64,000 bases of DNA from the NCBI GenBank assembly GCA_902762305.1, contig CACWNW010000006.1, positions 1 through 64,000 on the forward strand, in the 5' to 3' direction. Both the position numbers and the translations under genes were made by a program. Of this stretch, positions 51,505 to 59,290 are shown one piece after another (the stretch's first letter is position 1; each line of letters opens with the position of its first letter). Source of the stretch: Fibrobacter succinogenes (GTDB lineage: Bacteria > Fibrobacterota > Fibrobacteria > Fibrobacterales > Fibrobacteraceae). The notes beneath the pieces were generated by a model. The model was not told the DNA's origin. It saw nothing but the letters and a program-made list of their open reading frames with translations, and ran no database searches.

Positions 51505-52512
51505 TTAGTGTTTTATATCAATGCTTTCAAGGCATCTGATAAAAGCATTATGGTTGTCGAGCATGTAATAGTCCAATGGTTGAAATCGGGTCTTTTTTTT
51601 CCAGGAGTCCGGCGCGAAGCTGCCTATGTATTCTCCGGCTTTTGGCCGGATGTCGTTGGTACATAGACCTTTGTTGACGGCTTTTTGTGTATAGTGATAG
51701 ACGCAGGTGATTGAATCTCGAGATACTTCTAGGCCGGTCTCCGCCTCAACACGTCCATCTTCTGTTACGCCTTTTGTCGTGTTGTTGATTTTAAATGTGT
51801 AGGTTATTTCGTCTATTGCAAATGTTTGGCTCTTTTTTGTTGATTCAATGATTTTGACATTGTATCGATCGATTATATCTGCATGTGAAGGAATATCGTC
51901 TTTTGCGAGATCAAATATATTCACGTAAAACGGATAAGTGTAATCGTTATCGCCTGTCAAAATGCGATACAGTTCGTATGTGGTGGCACTATTTGTGAAG
52001 TCTTTCGCATTCAAGTTGTCAAGGATCTTGTCTAAGAAAATGTCGGATTTCTTTTTGAATTTTCCGTTGGAGAATGTCCAGACAATAATATTATAGGGGC
52101 TGTCGCAGTTGGCCTGTTTTTTGTTTCTGTTGTAATCACAGCCGGTAAAGGTCCATGTGCCTTCGATTTTGCCCTTGTTGCTGCCTACATAGACTTCCCC
52201 TGTCATCCCATCTCTGCCGTTGAAAAGTATCAGCGTGTCCCCGGCCAGTTCATATTCAATGCTATCCTGGTAGTCTTCCGGCGCAAGGGTTTCCCAAGAA
52301 AGCCCGCCATTTTCCATGAAGCATGCGCTTATGGAATCGTTCGGGGTCATGACCAGCATTTTTTTCTTTTTGTCTATGCTGTAGGTTCCTTCGGTTGAAA
52401 TGGAGATGGCGGCATTTTCGTTGTTGCCCGTGGCGTTTGACGAACTGTCATCCCCGCAGGCACAAAAAAGCATTGCAGATGCCGCAAAAGTTGCGGCCAA
52501 GAAATATTTCAT
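51505..52512 (-). CDS. Fibrobacter-type lipoprotein, paralogue A
   Basis: A 335-residue lipoprotein with signal ending L-F-C-A-C and the linker G-D-D-S-S-S-N-A. The body has a G-T-W-T-F-T-G-C-D-Y element near 130. The paralogue at 52708 has G-T-W-T-F-T-G-C-E-Y at a similar place and the same I-E-V/E-F-R-G-D-T-L-like strand before it, so they arose by duplication. Function unknown. GGAGG precedes ATG 52512; the frame is open to 52608. Confidence 0.72.
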   Translation of the reverse strand: MKYFLAATFAASAMLFCACGDDSSSNATGNNENAAISISTEGTYSIDKKKKMLVMTPNDSISACFMENGGLSWETLAPEDYQDSIEYELAGDTLILFNGRDGMTGEVYVGSNKGKIEGTWTFTGCDYNRNKKQANCDSPYNIIVWTFSNGKFKKKSDIFLDKILDNLNAKDFTNSATTYELYRILTGDNDYTYPFYVNIFDLAKDDIPSHADIIDRYNVKIIESTKKSQTFAIDEITYTFKINNTTKGVTEDGRVEAETGLEVSRDSITCVYHYTQKAVNKGLCTNDIRPKAGEYIGSFAPDSWKKKTRFQPLDYYMLDNHNAFIRCLESIDIKH

Positions 52513-52647
52513 GATTATTCCTCCTAAACGTTTGTTGATTTGCGTAATGATGGAATCTACAAATGAGGAGGGTGCAAAAAACGCTATTTTTTGCACTTTT
52601 TGAGTCAATTTATGGTCAGGATTTAATTTTTACAAAATGTATGGGCA

Positions 52648-52674
52648 ACAAAAAGGAGGCCCGGAGGCCTCCTT
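52648..52674 (-). terminator. Terminator for the 53844-52708 gene
   Basis: AAGGAGGCC and GGCCTCCTT, loop CGGA; on the minus strand it is followed by T5 (plus-strand AAAAA at 52650). Confidence 0.85.
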
Positions 52675-52707
52675 CGTTAGGGTATGCTGCTTCTCGTTTG
52701 ATAATGC

Positions 52708-53844
52708 TTATCTCGCGTATTTCGCCCACTTGCGGAGAGATTTTTCGCGGCGGGATTCGCGGTCGCTTGCGTTGTCGCCTTTTTTCGCGAGAGTCTTTGC
52801 GGCTTTGGCGTAGGTGTATCCATCGAGGGGGTCGTACTTCTTGTATGCGATACCCGTGATGCACTGCTCGAAATCATCTTCGTTGTTGCTGCGGTACTTC
52901 TCTGCCGCGATAAATGTCCCGAGGTTGGAGTCTTCCCATTCATCCATGCGGAGGTTGTCCTTGTATTCTGCCTTGCAGTAGTCGGCGTTCATGTAGTGGG
53001 AGATGTACTCGCCCGTACAGGTTGTTATGCCGTCGCTCACTTCCACCTGGATTTCCTTGTTCTCGTTTGCGATAAAATAGCCTTCGCGGTTCAGGCTCAT
53101 GTCCATATGTTTTACGTTGACGGTATATGTCTTGCCGCCCAGTTCGAAGGTGGCGTTCGACTTGGTCTTCGATGTAAATACTGCGCCGATTTTTTGTGCT
53201 GTGGCTTGCACGCTCGAGGCTTCCATGTACCAGATTTCATCTAAGTAGATTTCGGGATAGTTGCCGCCGAGGGTGTTGAAGAGTTGGCTCATGAAGTAGG
53301 AATTCATGAAGTCGCCGTGGTCTTCTACGTAACGATCGAAGTATACCTTGTAGTTGATTTCGGCCTTCCCCTTGGAGAAGGTTATTGTGCGGAGGAAGTA
53401 CTGCAGGTTCTTTTCATAGCATTCGGTTTCGTCTTCTTCCTTGTCATATTCGCATCCGGTGAAGGTCCACGTGCCGTAGAGGTTGCCCGCGGTGCCGCCG
53501 ACCAGCATCTCGCCGTAATCCGTATCGGGAAGGCCATGGTAAATGTCGTAGAGTAGCAGCGTGTCGCCACGGAATTCGTACATCATGGAATCCGGTTCGT
53601 TGTTGATGTGTACGGTTTTCCAGGTGTAGTTGTCCTCTTCTACGACACACATTTGGGTTTCGTAGTTCTCGAGCGCTATCGCCAGGATATGTTCCGACTC
53701 GTTGACGTATAGTGTGCCGGTTCTTGAAAAGACATCGTCCCCTGTGGGCCTGCTGGACCCGTTACCTGCGTTGGAGGATGTGTCGTCGCCGCAGGCGGTA
53801 AAGAGCATTGCGGATACCGCGGCGGTGGTTAGGAAGCGTTTCAT
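52708..53844 (-). CDS. Fibrobacter-type lipoprotein, paralogue B
   Basis: A 378-residue lipoprotein: signal ending L-F-T-A-C, then G-D-D-T-S-S-N-A. G-T-W-T-F-T-G-C-E-Y near 144 and the arrangement of Cys and Tyr match paralogue A. A basic tail (K-S-L-R-K-W-A-K-Y-A-R) is extra. AAGGAG is upstream of the ATG. Confidence 0.72.
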   Translation of the reverse strand: MKRFLTTAAVSAMLFTACGDDTSSNAGNGSSRPTGDDVFSRTGTLYVNESEHILAIALENYETQMCVVEEDNYTWKTVHINNEPDSMMYEFRGDTLLLYDIYHGLPDTDYGEMLVGGTAGNLYGTWTFTGCEYDKEEDETECYEKNLQYFLRTITFSKGKAEINYKVYFDRYVEDHGDFMNSYFMSQLFNTLGGNYPEIYLDEIWYMEASSVQATAQKIGAVFTSKTKSNATFELGGKTYTVNVKHMDMSLNREGYFIANENKEIQVEVSDGITTCTGEYISHYMNADYCKAEYKDNLRMDEWEDSNLGTFIAAEKYRSNNEDDFEQCITGIAYKKYDPLDGYTYAKAAKTLAKKGDNASDRESRREKSLRKWAKYAR

Positions 53845-53973
53845 ATTTTCTCCTTTTTAGGAACCTTCTTAATTTGTTTGTACGGGAATATATCATTTTT
53901 TTGGGGTGTGCGGTGTGCAAATGTGCGTTTTTGCGACGAAATGCCGATTTGGGGCCTTGAACGGACCAAAACC

Positions 53974-54002
53974 TAGACATTGGGGGCATATTTTTCTATA
54001 TA
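53974..54002 (+). promoter_or_regulatory. lysC promoter
   Basis: TAGACA (53974-53979), 17 bases, TATATA (53997-54002). Transcription would start near 54009. Confidence 0.6.
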
Positions 54003-54008
54003 TGTGCC

Positions 54009-54144
54009 GCGCGGCGGTAAAATGCCGTCGCAGACATAGACACAAAAACCAAGTGGCTGGCCAGATGGGTAGGCTTGGGCACGACGACCGTGAGGAAAGC
54101 GGTTGCGCTCGAAGCCGAGAGGTTTGGTGGCCCGAAAGGAAAAA
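54009..54144 (+). promoter_or_regulatory. Structured leader of lysC, candidate regulatory RNA
   Basis: The roughly 136-base leader contains CGGCGG/CCGTCG (54012-54030) and CCAAG/CTTGG (54049-54078). GGGC/GCCC (54077-54133) encloses two hairpins, CACG/CGTG and CGGTT/AGCCG. CTTGG and GGGC overlap, so two exclusive folds exist. The Shine-Dalgarno GAAAGGA follows. No match to the lysine riboswitch or to a Thr/Lys/Met leader peptide was found. Confidence 0.4.
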
Positions 54145-55467
54145 ATGAGTCAAAGAATCGTATGCAAGTTCGGCGGCAGCTCTGTCGCCGATGCCGGCCA
54201 GTTCAAGAAGATCAAGGCCATCGTTGAATCCGACAAGAACCGCAAGGTCATTGTCGTTTCCGCCCCCGGCAAGCGCAATCCCAAAGAGACGAAGCTTACC
54301 GACCTCCTCTACAGCACCTACGACCTCGCCTCCAAGGGCCTCGACTTTTCGACCCCGTGGAACCTGATCCGTCAGCGTTATGACGAAATCTGCAAGGATC
54401 TCGGTCTCGAAGACAAGCTGACCGAAGATCTCGACAGCCTCGAGGACAAGCTGAAGAACCACCCCGAATCCGTCAGCACGGACTTCCTCGTAAGCCGTGG
54501 CGAGTTCCTGTGCGCACGCCTCATGGCCAAGTACCTGGGCGCAAACTTCGTCGATACCTTCCCGCTGATTACCTTCGACGACAAGTACCGCATTACGCCG
54601 AAGACCTACGAAGACATCGCGAAGACCTTGTCCGACGAAAACCAACTCTACGTGCTGCCGGGCTTCTATGGTAGCAACCTCCGTGGCGAAGTCAAGACCT
54701 TCAGCCGTGGCGGCTCCGACATTACGGGCGCAATCCTTGCCAACGGCATCGATGCCGCCAAGTACGAGAACTGGACCGACGTCTCGGGCATGCTCATGGC
54801 AGACCCGCGCATCGTCGAAAATCCGCTGCCCATCGAATACGTGAGCTACCGCGAAATCCGCGAACTCGCCTACTCCGGTGCTTCTGTGCTCCACGACGAA
54901 TCCATCGCCCCGTGCCGCGCGAAGAAGATTCCTATCAACATCCGCAACACGAACCGCCCCGAAGACGCTGGCACCATCATCGGCCCCACTCCGGAAGAAG
55001 CGAAGCTCCCGATTACGGGCGTTGCCGGCCGCAAGGGCTTCTCCATGATCTACATCGAGAAGTCCATGATGAACAAGGAAGTCGGTTTCGGCCGCCGCGT
55101 GCTCGCCGTGCTCGAAAGCGAAGGCCTTTCTTACGAACTGTGCCCGAGCGCTATCGACTCCATGAGCATTGTCGTGGATTCCAAGGCCCTCGACGCCGTG
55201 CAGGACGTGGTTCTCGAAGACATCACGCAGCAGATGCGCCCCGACCGTATCAAGGTGTTCCCGGGTATCGCCCTCATCGCTACCGTGGGTCACGGCATGA
55301 CGAACAAGATCGGTGTTGCCGCGAAGCTGTTTACCGCTCTCGCCGAGAACAAGGTGAACGTCCGCATCATCGACCAGGGTTCTTCGCAGATCAACATCAT
55401 CACCGGTGTTGACGAAGCCGATACCGAGAAGGCCATCAAGGCCATCTACGCCGCTTTCGTGAAGTAA
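54145..55467 (+). CDS. lysC: Aspartate kinase
   Basis: Phosphorylates L-aspartate, the first step to Lys, Thr and Met. The 440-residue enzyme has K-F-G-G-S-S-V-A near 7, the F-S-R-G-G-S-D-I-T substrate motif near 190, and two C-terminal ACT-type regulatory modules (about 300-440) with V-G-F-G-R-R-V-L-A-V-L and A-K-L-F-T-A-L-A-E-N-K-V-N-V-R. It lacks a homoserine dehydrogenase domain. ATG 54145 has GAAAGGA; the frame is open to 54103. Confidence 0.95.
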   Translation: MSQRIVCKFGGSSVADAGQFKKIKAIVESDKNRKVIVVSAPGKRNPKETKLTDLLYSTYDLASKGLDFSTPWNLIRQRYDEICKDLGLEDKLTEDLDSLEDKLKNHPESVSTDFLVSRGEFLCARLMAKYLGANFVDTFPLITFDDKYRITPKTYEDIAKTLSDENQLYVLPGFYGSNLRGEVKTFSRGGSDITGAILANGIDAAKYENWTDVSGMLMADPRIVENPLPIEYVSYREIRELAYSGASVLHDESIAPCRAKKIPINIRNTNRPEDAGTIIGPTPEEAKLPITGVAGRKGFSMIYIEKSMMNKEVGFGRRVLAVLESEGLSYELCPSAIDSMSIVVDSKALDAVQDVVLEDITQQMRPDRIKVFPGIALIATVGHGMTNKIGVAAKLFTALAENKVNVRIIDQGSSQINIITGVDEADTEKAIKAIYAAFVK

Positions 55468-55476
55468 TACCCACGA

Positions 55477-55512
55477 CGTCATCCTGAACGGCGAAGCCGC
55501 GAAGGATCCAGA
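55477..55512 (+). repeat. Dispersed CGTCATCCTGA...GAAGGATCCAG repeat
   Basis: Same element as at 14369-14414; lies between lysC and its terminator. Confidence 0.65.
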
Positions 55513-55526
55513 CCCGAATATATAAA

Positions 55527-55559
55527 CGCGACCCGGAAAAAAGTCCGGGCCGTTTTTTT
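55527..55559 (+). terminator. Terminator after lysC
   Basis: ACCCGGA and TCCGGGC arms (55531-55550), followed by CGTTTTTTT. Confidence 0.85.
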
Positions 55560-55581
55560 ATTTTTAGAACGAGGTAATTGA

Positions 55582-55989
55582 ATGGAAGAAAATAAAGTGT
55601 ATAAAGCTGAGCGCAAAAGTGTGACTTGGGGATCGGTGGCATTATTCCTTTTTGGTGCTTATTGGCTTGTAAAATCCATTGTTGTCGTGGTGCAATCAGG
55701 TGCTTACGATTCCATCAATTTTATGTGGGTTTTCAAGGAAGTGTTCTTGCTTTATTATTGCTTTCTTGCTCTTCACATAGCTCCACAGAAAGTTGAATTT
55801 CTTAAAGATGAACTTGTGCGGATTACCTTTTTGTTTGGTAATAGCATTACAATCAAACAGGAAATTTTTAAAATATCAGGATTGAATAACGTTAAAAAGG
55901 GATGGGCAGGCTGGTTGCTGACCAGGTGCCGAATGGTTTTCTTTTCATCCGACACATTCCCGGATTTGGAGAGATATTTAACGAAATAG
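55582..55989 (+). CDS. Small membrane protein of unknown function
   Basis: A 135-residue protein with two predicted membrane helices (about 16-36 and 46-66), then a short soluble part with a PH-like beta pattern (K-V-E-F-L-K-D-E-L-V-R-I-T). GAGG is upstream. It is followed after seven bases by another membrane protein. AT-rich; no family recognised. Confidence 0.6.
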   Translation: MEENKVYKAERKSVTWGSVALFLFGAYWLVKSIVVVVQSGAYDSINFMWVFKEVFLLYYCFLALHIAPQKVEFLKDELVRITFLFGNSITIKQEIFKISGLNNVKKGWAGWLLTRCRMVFFSSDTFPDLERYLTK

Positions 55990-55996
55990 GGGAGTT

Positions 55997-56788
55997 ATGA
56001 ATCTCGCATTGCTTAGAGTAATTGCCATCCTGATTTCCGTGAATGCGCTGAAAGGGCTCGCGGGACTTTTGCTACAGGTTATTATGAAGGGGTTCGACGA
56101 GGGAGAGTCCTTTGCGGACATCGCTCCGATGATTCTTATAAGTATCGTTACCGCTATCATCGGGATAATCGTGTTTGTAAAGAAGAGCGCGAAACTCCTG
56201 ATGGTCTTTTCCCTAATCATGATAATAGTGAATATTGTCGGCGGTATAAATTACGTACGTGTGTATTTGGGTCTTCAATTTTCGCCGGGTGTCGGGTTCT
56301 TGCTGCGAAACCTTGCCGACCATTTTATAAATATAATGATGGTGGTCTATGTCGCTTCGTTGTTTGTGGGGCGAATGAAGATTCTGGAAGGGAGCCGCGT
56401 GAATCTGGGCCTGCTCCGGTTCTGCGCCGTTGTCTTCTTGGTAGGTGGATTTGGCTTCCTGGTGCATATCGGGTACGATCATTCCGTGCCTGTCGTGGTC
56501 ATGATGACTGCATCTATTGTGGTAGGCGTTATTGCCCTTGCCAAGAACAACACGCTGGTCCTGAAGGCTTTCGCGGTATGTTCGCTTGCCTGGCTCTTGT
56601 GGACTCATTTTGAATTTGTTCGTGCAAACATGTTTGGCGCGTATTACGTTGCCAATGCTGTCGTAAGAGTGGTTTTCAGTACGCACCTTGTGGTGTGTGT
56701 CGCTACGTTCTTCATCGATGTCGAAGAAAGCAAACTTTATCTCCAGAAACTGAAGGCGCTGTTCTTCAGGTGGAAGAATCTTACCTGA
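55997..56788 (+). CDS. Multi-pass membrane protein of unknown function
   Basis: A 263-residue protein with about eight hydrophobic helices and few charged loops. No motif is recognised. GGGGAG precedes the ATG. Its C terminus runs into a repeat (56784) shared with the remnant at 57748. Confidence 0.6.
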   Translation: MNLALLRVIAILISVNALKGLAGLLLQVIMKGFDEGESFADIAPMILISIVTAIIGIIVFVKKSAKLLMVFSLIMIIVNIVGGINYVRVYLGLQFSPGVGFLLRNLADHFINIMMVVYVASLFVGRMKILEGSRVNLGLLRFCAVVFLVGGFGFLVHIGYDHSVPVVVMMTASIVVGVIALAKNNTLVLKAFAVCSLAWLLWTHFEFVRANMFGAYYVANAVVRVVFSTHLVVCVATFFIDVEESKLYLQKLKALFFRWKNLT

Positions 56789-56825
56789 TTTACCGCTTTT
56801 CTACGGTAACGCTCCTGATGGACGT
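56784..56825. repeat. Direct repeat copy A
   Basis: The sequence starting CCTGATTTACCGCTTTTC matches 57748-57790 (CCTGAATTTACCGCTATTC), about 42 bases. On the minus strand both encode the end of a sorting-type domain (S-I-R-[SG]-V-T-V-E). They flank the AT-rich gene at 56871. Confidence 0.65.
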
Positions 56826-56870
56826 GCAGATACTTACCTTGAAAGGATAAATTTTTAATATATTTTTATT

Positions 56871-57731
56871 GTGAATTTGTTGGGGATAAAAGTAAGTTCA
56901 ATTTGGCTGTGCGTAATTCTTTTATCGCTGTCTATGCTATTGCATGGATGCACCTCATATACAGCTAATATAAAAGATGGTTCTTTTGACGTCAATCTCC
57001 CCAAACCATTTTGGGGACCGGGTACTTATATTTATCCAGATGAAATATATATTCGGGGAACGCTCTCATATAGTATTGAGGACAAGGAATTACTCCCTTT
57101 AAAAGATATTGAAAAGGATGGTTTTCCCCAAAAAAATGGGTGTATTAAATATGCTATACTAGGGACGCCGTTTAGTGGATCACTAGATGTCTTTTTTAAA
57201 AAATGGTATTTTGGATGGGGAGGACGTTTGGTTTTGGAACCCTATCCTTCTGGAATTTTGTTTGTGGGAATAAATGGTTTGCATGGAGAATATGGATTTG
57301 GTTTGCGATTTGGTTATTCCAGGGATAAAGTACGCTATTCCGGCCAATATATATATACTCCATGTTCTATTGATGGATGTATGTCAGAAACAATAGGAGA
57401 TTTTCAAGAAGAGCATTCAAACGATAATGTTAATTTGGGTGTGTATACATATTCAAGTTTCTTTGTTTCCGAGTTTTTGTCACTGAATTTCTCGACAGGA
57501 TGGTATCAGCCTTGGTTCCTTAAGAATGAGGTTTATTTGGAAGATGTCCCTACTACAAACCACGATTATGATATAAATTTTTTCCTTCCATTTTTATTTT
57601 CGCAATACGTTGGTGCGACTTACACTTTGCTAAACCATATTCAGTTTAGCGCTGGTGAAACAGTCTATTATACGCCCTATTCTGATAAATTCCACTGGCA
57701 AACCAATTTTTCAATATCATATTTATTCTAG
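56871..57731 (+). CDS. AT-rich lipoprotein, possible outer-membrane barrel
   Basis: A 286-residue protein from GTG 56871; TATATT sits six bases before it (56859-56864). The signal ends M-L-L-H-G-C. The body has alternating Tyr/Phe/Gly strands and ends with an aromatic Phe (S-I-S-Y-L-F), as outer-membrane barrels do. No family recognised. Composition is much more AT-rich than the genome average, and it lies between two direct repeats. Confidence 0.6.
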   Translation: MNLLGIKVSSIWLCVILLSLSMLLHGCTSYTANIKDGSFDVNLPKPFWGPGTYIYPDEIYIRGTLSYSIEDKELLPLKDIEKDGFPQKNGCIKYAILGTPFSGSLDVFFKKWYFGWGGRLVLEPYPSGILFVGINGLHGEYGFGLRFGYSRDKVRYSGQYIYTPCSIDGCMSETIGDFQEEHSNDNVNLGVYTYSSFFVSEFLSLNFSTGWYQPWFLKNEVYLEDVPTTNHDYDINFFLPFLFSQYVGATYTLLNHIQFSAGETVYYTPYSDKFHWQTNFSISYLF

Positions 57732-57747
57732 TATCGTAGAAATCGTG

Positions 57748-57790
57748 CCTGAATTTACCGCTATTCTACGGTAACGCCCCTGATAGATGT
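57748..57790. repeat. Direct repeat copy B
   Basis: See 56784-56825; this copy lies at the end of the remnant gene. Confidence 0.65.
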
Positions 57791-58010
57791 TCCCTGTTTG
57801 AGCAGGTACATGCCGGGGTGGCGGAACTTGGCTGCGACAATTGTCGGCATCATCAAAGGTCCAGCAGTCTACAACAGAAAATTCAGCATGCGGTTCACTG
57901 GTGTAGCCTTGGATGCCGACCAGGAAATAGGGGGTGCCTCCGCTCACGAAAAATTCGAAATCTGCCGCGAAGTTGCCGTACTCGTTGAAGTCTTTTGCGA
58001 TTCGGGGGCG
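57761..58010 (-). pseudogene. Remnant of a secreted protein with a C-terminal sorting-type tail
   Basis: On the minus strand the frame after the DUF4434 stop encodes D-F-E-F-F-V-S-G-G-T-P-Y-F-L-V-G-I-Q-G-Y. A frame change then leads to K-F-R-H-P-G-M-Y-L-L-K-Q-G-T-S-I-R-G-V-T-V-E and stop TAG (57763-57761). That tail resembles the terminal sorting or anchoring domains of secreted Fibrobacter proteins (G-x-Y-x-x-x-x-G then a basic end). No start and a frameshift: a decayed fragment. Confidence 0.55.
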
Positions 58011-59234
58011 TTAATTATGCTTAACGTTCGCGCCGTTCGCCTTGAAGTATTGCGGATTCTCGTCCAATACGCGCTTATTTTGTATGTGCCAGTTCAGGAA
58101 CAACTTTCGTTTTTGCGATTTTTCGTTGCGGGCATTGGATGCTCGGCGATTTTCGCGGGTGGGTGCAATTTCGGTTGTCGGCTCTACGCTTGATTCCAGT
58201 TTCCACTTTTCGAGGGAATCGAGGCCCGCGTTCCCGAGGACGGCCAAATCGTAGCCGATGACTTTTATGGCGCCTGCGGCGTATGCGGTATCGAGCTGTG
58301 CTGAGATTCTTGCGCTGTCTGCGAGCGCATGCGAATCGTCGGTGCGGAACAGTTCCATGTCCACCCAGAATTCTATCCCGTATTGCTTGCAGGCCTCAGC
58401 CACCGCGCGTTCGTAGCTGCCCACAGTCGCGGTTTCGGCATGCGGCTTGCCTGCATCGCTTGCACCCACGCCGTCCTGCACGGCGATAATGTCGGGCTTG
58501 AATCCCGCGGCAAAGAGTTTCTCGAAAAACGACTGCAACTTCTCGGGCGTTTCCAGATTCTGGTTGTAGAACGGGGCCGCCATCACCTTCCAGCCCTTTG
58601 CCTGAGTGGCTTCGGTGACCGGCTTCAGAAAATGTTCCGTGAGCATTTCCGGAGTTGCGTCATCGCGCAGGTCGTTCCAGTAGTAGCGCGCAATCTCCTG
58701 CGGGATGTACACGCCCTCGACAACGGCCTCGCTCCCGTATAGCGAATGGATTTCTTCGAGTACCTTCAGGTTCCTTGATGCGAGCGTGTCGAGCTGCTCG
58801 GCAGTCGGCGGGGTGTACCAGTTCTCGCCATTGTAGTAGAGCCCGAGCCAGATTCTGGTGCCTGCGGTTTTTGCCGCCTCGATGCTCTTTGGGAAAAGCT
58901 CGTTGTTCTTGTATTGCGTGTTTTGCAGAAAATCTAGTTGCGAAGGGTAATACAGGTGGGTCGCCTCGACGGCGGCATACTGCAATACGACTTCGTCCAT
59001 CCCGAGCGCGTGAAGCCTCTGGTGCATGTGCGTGATGGAATCCTGCGGGTAGTAGGCGGTCGACCATCCGGCATCGAATACGCCCGCGATTCCTGCGACA
59101 CTTGTTCCCGCGACACCAGCGACGTTTGATCCTGTGGCATGAACTGCGCTAGCGAGTGGCCCGGCGGCAAGCGAAAACGCCCCGCACAGGAGCGCGGGGA
59201 GTGCATGTCGGAATGTGTGCCGCGAGATTGCCAT
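58011..59234 (-). CDS. Secreted DUF4434-family protein (glycosidase-like TIM barrel)
   Basis: A 407-residue protein with a signal peptide (about 1-34). The barrel has D-A-G-W-S-T-A-Y-Y-P near 53, M-D-E-V-V-L-Q-Y near 78, W-L-G-L-Y-Y-N-G-E-N-W-Y near 128 and F-W-V-D-M-E-L-F near 298, which match DUF4434 proteins thought to act on polysaccharides. Activity is not proven. The end is basic (S-Q-K-R-K-L-F-L-N-W). ATG 59234 has TATATT six bases upstream. Confidence 0.72.
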   Translation of the reverse strand: MAISRHTFRHALPALLCGAFSLAAGPLASAVHATGSNVAGVAGTSVAGIAGVFDAGWSTAYYPQDSITHMHQRLHALGMDEVVLQYAAVEATHLYYPSQLDFLQNTQYKNNELFPKSIEAAKTAGTRIWLGLYYNGENWYTPPTAEQLDTLASRNLKVLEEIHSLYGSEAVVEGVYIPQEIARYYWNDLRDDATPEMLTEHFLKPVTEATQAKGWKVMAAPFYNQNLETPEKLQSFFEKLFAAGFKPDIIAVQDGVGASDAGKPHAETATVGSYERAVAEACKQYGIEFWVDMELFRTDDSHALADSARISAQLDTAYAAGAIKVIGYDLAVLGNAGLDSLEKWKLESSVEPTTEIAPTRENRRASNARNEKSQKRKLFLNWHIQNKRVLDENPQYFKANGANVKHN

Positions 59235-59240
59235 ACCTGA

Positions 59241-59246
59241 AATATA
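59241..59246 (-). promoter_or_regulatory. -10 box six bases before ATG 59234
   Basis: TATATT, then TCAGGT, then ATG, on the minus strand. The AGG in TCAGGT could act as a very short ribosome site. Confidence 0.4.
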
Positions 59247-59290
59247 CTTGTTTTCGGGCAATGGCTTGACGCGGTGAAGAATCTTATTTC

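Noticed and set aside
54009-54144. Lysine riboswitch before lysC
   Set aside because: The conserved L-box segments are not found; kept only as an unassigned structured leader.
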